A DNA stretch of 11,699 nucleotides, taken from Betaproteobacteria bacterium. Its GTDB lineage: Bacteria > Pseudomonadota > Gammaproteobacteria > Burkholderiales > Casimicrobiaceae. Each line of letters begins with the position of its first letter. Position 1 is the stretch's first letter. The translations under genes were made by a program, and so were the position numbers. Shown in pieces: positions 6,638 through 11,699 of the stretch. The stretch spans positions 1 to 11,699 of the forward strand of contig JADKEV010000054.1 in the NCBI GenBank assembly GCA_016717855.1, written 5' to 3'. Under the pieces are notes generated by a model, which was given only the letters and a program-made list of their open reading frames with translations, ran no database searches and had not been told where the DNA came from.

Positions 6638-8296
6638 TCACATTCCCCGCCCCAGCAACCCCCGCCCAATCACCTGCGCCTGAATCTCCGCCGCGCCCTC
6701 GAAGATGCTCAGGATGCGCGCGTCGCACAGCACGCGGCTGATCTCGAACTCGAGCGCGTAGCCGTTGCCGCCATGGATCTGTAGCGACGTGTCGGCATTG
6801 CTCCACGCCACGCGCGCGGCGAGGAGCTTGGCCATGCCGGCTTCGATGTCGCAGCGATGTCCCTTCTCCTTTTCCGCCGCCGCGAAGTACGTCAGTTCGC
6901 GCGCGAGCACCGTCTCGGCGATCATCAGCGCGAGCTTGTCGGCGACGCGCGGGAACAGGACGATGGCGCGTCCGAACTGCTTGCGCTCGCCGGCATAGCG
7001 CCAGCCGAGATCGAACGCGCGCCAGGCGACGCCGACGGCACGGGCCGCGGTCTGGATCCTGGCCCCTTCGAAGGTCTGCATCAGCTGGCGGAATCCCTGC
7101 CCGCGCACCCCGCCGAGCACCCCGTCCACGCTCACTTCGAATCCGTCGAACGCGATCTCGTATTCCTTCATCCCGCGATAGCCGAGCACCTTGATGTCGC
7201 CGCCGCTCATGCCGGGCGCGGGGAAGGGCTGCTGGTCCGTGCCGCGCGGCTTCGCGGCCAGGAACATGCTCAGGCCCGCATGCCCATCGACACCTGCTTC
7301 GGAACGGGCCATCAGCGTCATCAGGTCGCTGCGGGCCCCATGCGTGATCCATGTCTTGTTGCCGTCGATGCGCCAGCCGCCGCCGGGCAGTGGCGTGGCG
7401 CGGGTCCGCATCGAGGCCAGGTCCGACCCGGCGTCCGGTTCGGTGAACACGGCGGTGGGGATGACCTCGCCGGATGCGATCCTGGGCAGCCATTGCCGCT
7501 TCTGTTCGGCCGTGCCCGCGCCGGCGATCAGTTCTCCCGCGATCTCCGAGCGCGTGCCGAGCGAACCGGCGGCGATCCAGGCGCGGCTCAACTCTTCGGT
7601 GACGATGCACATCGCGCGCTTGACCAGCCCCATGCCGCCGAATTCTTCCGGGATGCAGATGCCGAACACGCCCAGGTCCGCCAGTTTCGCCACGAGTTCG
7701 TCGGGGATGAGTTCGTCCGCGAGATGCCACGCCTGCGCGCGCGGCGTGATTTCCTTGTCCGCGAAGCGGCGGAACTGATCCCGTATGGCGTCCAGGTCCT
7801 CGTCGAACGCGGTCTCCGCCACGACGGAGCCCTCGCGGTAGCTCTCGACCAGCGCCTTGCGCGCGTCCGGCGAGCCGCCGGTGGCCAGCAGCCAGCGAAC
7901 GTCCGCAGCCGCAGCCAGATCGGCTGCCGCCGCTTCAAGCCCCAGTTCGCGCGGCCGGAAGATTTCGTTCTGCGACATCGGGATTCCGCCTGCGAGCTGG
8001 GCGACGTACTCGCTCAGTCCCACCGCAAGCGCGAGTCGCTCGACCGTGCCCAGCCTCTGCGCCTCGGCGAGCCGCTGCGCCCACTGCGCGGCGCAGGCGA
8101 CGGCCTCCACCGTGGTGGCGATCCATGCCAGTCCGTGCAGTGCGCGTTGATGGCGGTCGAGCAGGGTCGCGTCGGCACGGCCATCGACGCAGCACAGCGC
8201 CGTCGTGGCGCGCTGCGCGGCGGCGCCATAGGCGCGAACCGCCGCGACCACGCCGCCCAGATGTTCGAGGAGAGTAGATGAGGAGGAGGAAGGCAC
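6638..8296 (-). CDS. mcd: (2S)-methylsuccinyl-CoA dehydrogenase-like acyl-CoA dehydrogenase
   Basis: Mcd is an FAD enzyme that oxidises (2S)-methylsuccinyl-CoA to mesaconyl-C1-CoA in the ethylmalonyl-CoA pathway. Unlike ordinary acyl-CoA dehydrogenases (about 380 residues), it has an extra N-terminal helical domain of about 150 residues. This 552-residue protein has that domain, including HGLAWIAT and LAGGIPMSQNE (about 102-111). Then come DQFRRFADKEITPRAQAWHL, LSRAWIAAGSLGTRSEIA, the FAD-binding AVFTEPDAGSDL, GNKTWITH, LGYRGMKEYEIAFDGF, TFEGARIQTAARAVG, IHGGNGYALE and the C-terminal IFEGAAEIQ, whose first Glu (about 533) is at the usual catalytic-base position. Resemblance to remembered Mcd sequences is strong along the whole length, although this is recall, not an alignment. 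The start chosen is GTG at 8296, with AAAGGA seven bases before it; an in-frame GTG at 8323 lacks such a site. It is the last gene of the minus-strand cluster, next to the mesaconyl-CoA isomerase-like gene. Confidence 0.88.
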   Translation of the reverse strand: MPSSSSSTLLEHLGGVVAAVRAYGAAAQRATTALCCVDGRADATLLDRHQRALHGLAWIATTVEAVACAAQWAQRLAEAQRLGTVERLALAVGLSEYVAQLAGGIPMSQNEIFRPRELGLEAAAADLAAAADVRWLLATGGSPDARKALVESYREGSVVAETAFDEDLDAIRDQFRRFADKEITPRAQAWHLADELIPDELVAKLADLGVFGICIPEEFGGMGLVKRAMCIVTEELSRAWIAAGSLGTRSEIAGELIAGAGTAEQKRQWLPRIASGEVIPTAVFTEPDAGSDLASMRTRATPLPGGGWRIDGNKTWITHGARSDLMTLMARSEAGVDGHAGLSMFLAAKPRGTDQQPFPAPGMSGGDIKVLGYRGMKEYEIAFDGFEVSVDGVLGGVRGQGFRQLMQTFEGARIQTAARAVGVAWRAFDLGWRYAGERKQFGRAIVLFPRVADKLALMIAETVLARELTYFAAAEKEKGHRCDIEAGMAKLLAARVAWSNADTSLQIHGGNGYALEFEISRVLCDARILSIFEGAAEIQAQVIGRGLLGRGM

Positions 8297-8303
8297 AAGC
8301 AGG

Positions 8304-8310
8304 TCCTTTG
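8304..8310 (-). promoter_or_regulatory. Ribosome binding site deciding the dehydrogenase start
   Basis: On the minus strand this reads CAAAGGA, seven bases before a GTG at 8296. The alternative GTG at 8323 has no Shine-Dalgarno-like sequence. The shorter protein, starting nine residues later, is therefore preferred. Confidence 0.5.
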
Positions 8311-8332
8311 GTCTTGACGTCACGGGGGCAAG

Positions 8333-9556
8333 CTACGCTGCGGCGCCAGCCACCACGCCGGCCTCGTGCAATGCGCCGATCTGCGCGTCGGACAGCCGGA
8401 GCACGTCGGCCAGTACCTGGTCCGTATGCTCGCCCAGATGCGGGGCGCGCACAGGCTGCTGCCGCTCGGCGCCGGTGAACGTGGCGGCCGCGCCGGCCGC
8501 GGGATAGGTGTGGCCGCTCGGATGTTCGATCGTGCCGAACAGCGGCTGCTCGGCGGAAAAGCGCGGCTCCTCTTTCAGCGCGGCCGCCAGCGTCCGGTAC
8601 GGCGCCCAGCAGACCCCCTTGGCTGCGAAGCCGGCCTTCAAGCTCGTGAGCGAGTGCGCCGCGATCGCCTGCTCCACGATCGTGAACAGCGCTTCCCGGT
8701 GACGAAACCGCAGCCCCTCGTCGCGCGCGAACGAGACGTTCAGCGCCTGCTCCAGTTGCGCGATGCGCCCGTCGATCTGCAGGACCTCGACCAGTCCGGT
8801 CCACTGCCGGGCGGTGATCGCGACGATCATCACGCGCTGCCCGTCCGCGGTGACGAAATCGCGGCCGAAGGCGCCGAACAGCGCATTGCCCATGCGCGGC
8901 CGATCGCCGCCGGTAAGCACCTCGGCGATCTGCCCCAGGTTGCCCAGCGTGGCGATGGCGATATCCGAAAGCGGCACCAGCACCTCCTGGCCGTTGCCGG
9001 TGTCCCGCCGGTAGCGCTCGGCTGCCAGCGTGGCAAATGCGGCGTGGGCGCCGGTCAGCAGGTCCCAGGCCGGGAGCACATGGTTGACGGGCTTGTCGCC
9101 GTTCTCCGCGGCCCCCGTCATGAACGGCACGCCGATCGCCGCGTTGATCGTGTAGTCCACGGCGGATTCGCCGTCGCTCCACCCGGCCACGCGCACCGTG
9201 ATCAGGTCGTCGCGCCGCGCGCGGAGCCGATCGTGCGCGAGGAAGCCGTCGCGCGGAAAGTTGGTCACGAAGATGCCGCCATCCTGGCCCGGCGCGGTGA
9301 TGATCTCGGCCGCGAGCTCGCGCCCCTGTGGCCGGGACAGGTCGATCGCGATCGACCGCTTTCCCTTGTTCAACCCTTCCCAGTAGAAGCTGTCACCCTG
9401 GTCCGACACGGGCCAGCGGCGATAGTCCGGACCGCCGCCGAGCGGATCGATCCGGATGACCTCGGCGCCGAGCTGGTGCAGGTGCAGCGCGCACGAAGGT
9501 GCCGCGATGAACGACGCGCACTCGACGACTCGCATCCCTCGCAATAGCTGGTACAT
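8333..9556 (-). CDS. mct: CaiB/BaiF class III CoA transferase, 2-methylfumaryl-CoA (mesaconyl-CoA) isomerase-like
   Basis: Class III CoA transferases pass CoA between acids through an aspartyl thioester. The Chloroflexus Mct branch moves CoA within one molecule, from the C1 to the C4 carboxyl of mesaconate. This 407-residue protein shows the fold's N-terminal segment VVECASFIAAPSCALHLHQLGAEVIRIDP. It also has segments I associate with the Mct branch: GGGPDYRRWPV, YWEGLNKGKRSIAIDL, GIFVTNFPRDGF, VDYTINAAIGVPFMTG and NALFGAFGRDF. The catalytic Asp is predicted at 165, in VLPAWDLLTGAHAA. The C-terminus (RAPHLGEHTDQVL) is typical of CaiB proteins. The start is ATG 9556, 28 bases after the thiolase stop with only a weak GGGG upstream. 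The dehydrogenase follows closely. Intermolecular transfer, for example activation of methylsuccinate or mesaconate with succinyl-CoA, cannot be excluded. The symbol rests on resemblance and neighbourhood. Confidence 0.8.
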   Translation of the reverse strand: MYQLLRGMRVVECASFIAAPSCALHLHQLGAEVIRIDPLGGGPDYRRWPVSDQGDSFYWEGLNKGKRSIAIDLSRPQGRELAAEIITAPGQDGGIFVTNFPRDGFLAHDRLRARRDDLITVRVAGWSDGESAVDYTINAAIGVPFMTGAAENGDKPVNHVLPAWDLLTGAHAAFATLAAERYRRDTGNGQEVLVPLSDIAIATLGNLGQIAEVLTGGDRPRMGNALFGAFGRDFVTADGQRVMIVAITARQWTGLVEVLQIDGRIAQLEQALNVSFARDEGLRFRHREALFTIVEQAIAAHSLTSLKAGFAAKGVCWAPYRTLAAALKEEPRFSAEQPLFGTIEHPSGHTYPAAGAAATFTGAERQQPVRAPHLGEHTDQVLADVLRLSDAQIGALHEAGVVAGAAA

Positions 9557-9584
9557 GGTTCAGTAACCCCGTGGCAGGCGCCGC

Positions 9585-10796
9585 CTAGGCGACACGTTCG
9601 AACACGGCAGCCAGTCCCTGCCCCCCGCCTATGCACATCGTTTCCAGCCCATAGCGGGCCTGCCGGCGATCCAGCTCGCGCAGCATCGTCGCCAGGATGC
9701 GCGCGCCGGTCGCGCCCACCGGATGTCCCAATGAGATGCCGGAGCCATTGACGTTCACGCGCTCGAAGTCGTCGGCTTTCAGCGACCACGCGGCGGTGCA
9801 TGCGAGCACCTGCGCGGCGAACGCCTCGTTCAGCTCGATCAGGTCGATATCCTTCAGCGTCAGGCCGGCTCGCTGCAATGCGCGTTCCACCGCGGGAACC
9901 GGGCCGATGCCCATGCGTTCTGGTTCGACGCCGGCCGCGGCCCAGCTCACGAGACGGCCAAGCGGGCGCAGCCCGAACGCCTCCGCCTTCTCCCGCGTGG
10001 TGACGATGCACGCCGCGGCGCCGTCGTTCTGGCCGCTGGCGTTGCCGGCGGTGACGGTAGCCTGCGGATCCACGCCCAGCCGCACGGCCTTGAGCGCCGC
10101 CATGCTTTCCAGCGTAGCGTCCGCGCGCGGATGTTCGTCGACGACCACCTGGGTGACACCGCCGCGCGCCTTCACCGGCACCGGCACGATCTCGTCGGCA
10201 AAGCGGCCGTCCTTCTGCGCCGCGATGGCGCGGGCGTGGGACTGCACCGCAAACCGGTCCTGGGATTCGCGCGTGATGCCGTACTCGCGGCGCAGGTTCT
10301 CCGCGGTTTCGAGCATTCCCCCCGGCACCGGATGATGTTTGCCGCCCGACGTGATGCGCCCTCTGGCAATCCGGTCCCAGAACGGCGTCGAGTCCCCGCG
10401 CACGCCCCAGCGCGCGCCCAGCACGTAATGCTCGGCCTGGCTCATGCTCTCGGCGCCTCCGGCAATCACCACGTCGGCGACGCCGGTCTGCACGCGCATG
10501 GCCGCGTCGATAACCGCCTGCAGGCCCGACCCGCAGCGCCGATCAAGCTGCAAGCCCGGTATGCCCACGCCCAGGCCGGCATCGAGCGCGGCAATCCTGC
10601 CGATGGCGGGCGCTTCGCCATTGGGGTAGCACTGGCCGAAGATGACGTCGTCGATGCATGACGGGTCGATGCCCGTGCGCCGCATCAACTCACGAACCAC
10701 CGTCTCCGCCAGTTGCACCGCCGGAATGTCGCGGAAGATCCCGCCGTACTTGCCGACCGGTGTCCGGATCGGCTCGCAAATCACTGCATCTCTCAT
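9585..10796 (-). CDS. Thiolase (acetyl-CoA C-acyltransferase family)
   Basis: Thiolases cleave a beta-ketoacyl-CoA with free CoA to acetyl-CoA and a shortened acyl-CoA, or run in reverse. The 403-residue protein is full length and intact. The nucleophilic Cys88 lies in QLDRRCGSGLQA; NEAFA and GHPVGATGAR (His358) hold the oxyanion and base residues; the second catalytic Cys388 is in MCIGGGQG. All residues needed for activity are present. Whether it degrades ketoacyl-CoAs (FadA/PcaF-like) or makes acetoacetyl-CoA (AtoB/PhaA-like) cannot be told by eye. The ATG at 10796 overlaps the stop of the upstream barrel-protein gene (ATGA), implying translational coupling. The isomerase-like gene follows after 28 bases, so the cluster is probably one operon yielding acetyl-CoA. 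Confidence 0.94.
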   Translation of the reverse strand: MRDAVICEPIRTPVGKYGGIFRDIPAVQLAETVVRELMRRTGIDPSCIDDVIFGQCYPNGEAPAIGRIAALDAGLGVGIPGLQLDRRCGSGLQAVIDAAMRVQTGVADVVIAGGAESMSQAEHYVLGARWGVRGDSTPFWDRIARGRITSGGKHHPVPGGMLETAENLRREYGITRESQDRFAVQSHARAIAAQKDGRFADEIVPVPVKARGGVTQVVVDEHPRADATLESMAALKAVRLGVDPQATVTAGNASGQNDGAAACIVTTREKAEAFGLRPLGRLVSWAAAGVEPERMGIGPVPAVERALQRAGLTLKDIDLIELNEAFAAQVLACTAAWSLKADDFERVNVNGSGISLGHPVGATGARILATMLRELDRRQARYGLETMCIGGGQGLAAVFERVA

Positions 10797-11581
10797 GGCG
10801 CATTGTCTCCCGATTGGCCGCGATCCGATTGTGACATCGTGTACAGCAACCTGTAGCGATCCAGCGTCGCGGCAGCGCCAAGTCCTAGTGCCCGCCAGGA
10901 TGCGACGTCGTCCAGGCGGGCCATCGCCCCTGCAATGTCCGATTCGTGGCCGCCCTCGATCAGCACTGCCCAGTCCGCGGAGCCGTCCTGGTGGCCGGTG
11001 ACCCGGACCGCGTCCATCCGCGCGCGCAACGCAGGATCGCTTTCGATCAACCAGGCCGCGCCGATGCGCGGCACGCGCGCGAGCGCCGGCACGACCTCAT
11101 CGGCCAGACACCGGCGGACATCTGCGGCCTTGGCCTTCGCGCCCGCTATGCGGATCACGCCCAGTACGCTGCCGGTCCCTTTGCCGATCCGTGCACTGAC
11201 ACGGCAGGTGACTCGAATGGTGTTCGAGTACCAGCCCCGGCGCTGCCGGTCCGCGTCGCTGACCTGCCTGAGCAGCGCCATGTAAGAAGGTGCCAGCAGC
11301 GCCTCGGGCTCGGTCGTCTCGAAGAGGACCATGTGGCTCGCGGCGGCATGCAAAGCCTCATAACAGCGGCCGGAAACGAACGTGGTTCCGACGCGGCTGG
11401 GCATGTGGTCGTGCTGGTACCAATCGAGCCACTCTTCCCTGACTTCCGGCGCGATGTCGAACCAATAGGCGAGCGCGCCTCGCTCGTTCACTGCTTCCGT
11501 ACCTGCGGGCACTGGGGACTCCCGGATGACGATGGCGCTAGCTTGCGGCACTGCCGCGACCGGCGCAATTTTGGTTTGCAT
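10793..11581 (-). CDS. Uncharacterised ferredoxin-like alpha/beta-barrel protein (EthD/DUF4286-like)
   Basis: I do not recognise a named gene. The 262-residue protein contains YWFDIAPEVREEWLDWYQHDHMPSRVG (split here as about residues 39-65, with W54, Y55, H57 and H59), then SGRCYEAL and MVLFETTEPEALL. This pattern of a WY..HxP helix, an R-x-Y strand and an 'aspartate/glutamate-x-P' strand is typical of small dimeric alpha/beta-barrel families such as EthD and DUF4286. A second, more diverged half follows (VLGVIRIAG, AAWLIESDP, WAVLIEGG), suggesting an internal duplication of the fold. There are no membrane segments. The start is uncertain: ATG 11581 is chosen; ATG 11614 and ATG 11677 are in frame upstream, and GTG 11491, just before the conserved part and after GGAAG, is also possible. 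The stop overlaps the thiolase start (ATGA). A role as isomerase, cyclase or stabilising partner in the pathway is only a guess. Confidence 0.72.
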   Translation of the reverse strand: MQTKIAPVAAVPQASAIVIRESPVPAGTEAVNERGALAYWFDIAPEVREEWLDWYQHDHMPSRVGTTFVSGRCYEALHAAASHMVLFETTEPEALLAPSYMALLRQVSDADRQRRGWYSNTIRVTCRVSARIGKGTGSVLGVIRIAGAKAKAADVRRCLADEVVPALARVPRIGAAWLIESDPALRARMDAVRVTGHQDGSADWAVLIEGGHESDIAGAMARLDDVASWRALGLGAAATLDRYRLLYTMSQSDRGQSGDNAP

Positions 11582-11651
11582 GAGGGGTGCTTCGCGCCTG
11601 CCGAAGCCCCGCATTGGAGACGTGGATCGAGTGCGGCGCGCGAGGTGCGGG

Positions 11652-11699
11652 TCAGCGCTTGCCGAGTGCGTGCGCAATGTGTTCGGCAGCGCGCATCCC
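11652..11699 (-). CDS. Possible 3' end of an upstream gene, cut by the window edge
   Basis: On the minus strand a frame enters from the window edge, reads MRAAEHIAHALGKR and stops at TGA 11654-11652. It ends before the two later candidate starts of the next gene, as expected for an upstream member of the same operon. Only about 15 residues are visible, too few for a family. Confidence 0.25.
   Translation of the reverse strand, partial: GMRAAEHIAHALGKR

Noticed and set aside
6857..8281. Long plus-strand open frame (474 codons) opposite the dehydrogenase gene
   Set aside because: It is a product of the high GC content; its translation is Arg/Ala-rich and resembles no family, while the minus strand encodes a clear enzyme.
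8366..9547. Long plus-strand open frame (393 codons) opposite the CaiB gene
   Set aside because: This is also an antisense shadow of a strongly supported minus-strand enzyme, without domain character.
1..11699. CRISPR array, insertion sequence, tRNA or rRNA gene
   Set aside because: No regularly spaced repeats, transposase-like protein, terminal inverted repeats or cloverleaf-like sequence were seen.

Overview
The window is GC-rich DNA, roughly two-thirds G+C by eye. It looks like a Betaproteobacterium of the Burkholderiales type: it carries a Bug-family tripartite tricarboxylate transporter receptor, a BKACE/DUF849 enzyme, a LysR regulator beside a catabolic cluster, and CoA-dependent degradation genes. 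The taxon is inferred, since no RNA gene or marker is present.

Left half, plus strand. Bases 1-905 hold the 3' part of a HipA/YjjJ-type kinase gene broken by frameshifts. An intact LysR-type regulator follows (1099-2070). Next comes a co-directional catabolic cluster: an amidohydrolase-2 family gene (2261-3450, two frameshifts), a TauD/TfdA-type Fe(II)/2-oxoglutarate dioxygenase (3494-4626, about four frameshifts), an intact BKACE beta-keto acid cleavage enzyme (4623-5450, ATGA overlap with the dioxygenase), and a periplasmic Bug/TctC-like receptor (5583-6544, two frameshifts). Before the amidohydrolase there is a run of GAAT/ATTC half-sites about one helical turn apart, and the same half-sites occur just before the LysR gene. 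This is a plausible operator set for the regulator.

Right half, minus strand, transcribed toward the left and converging on the first cluster. All genes are intact: an uncharacterised ferredoxin-like-barrel (EthD/DUF4286-like) protein, a thiolase (ATGA overlap with it), a CaiB/BaiF protein resembling 2-methylfumaryl-CoA (mesaconyl-CoA) isomerase, and a long acyl-CoA dehydrogenase that resembles (2S)-methylsuccinyl-CoA dehydrogenase along its whole length, including the extra N-terminal helical domain.

The two main points of interest are as follows. First, Mcd-like and Mct-like genes sit side by side. Together they would link methylsuccinyl-CoA (ethylmalonyl-CoA pathway chemistry) to mesaconyl-C4-CoA (3-hydroxypropionate bicycle chemistry), suggesting a route for methylsuccinate-type C5 acids. 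Second, about eleven frameshifts are confined to four of the six left-hand genes, and most are explained by one extra G in a short G-run. None is seen in the right-hand 5 kb. The cause may be sequencing error or real gene decay; the sequence alone cannot decide.
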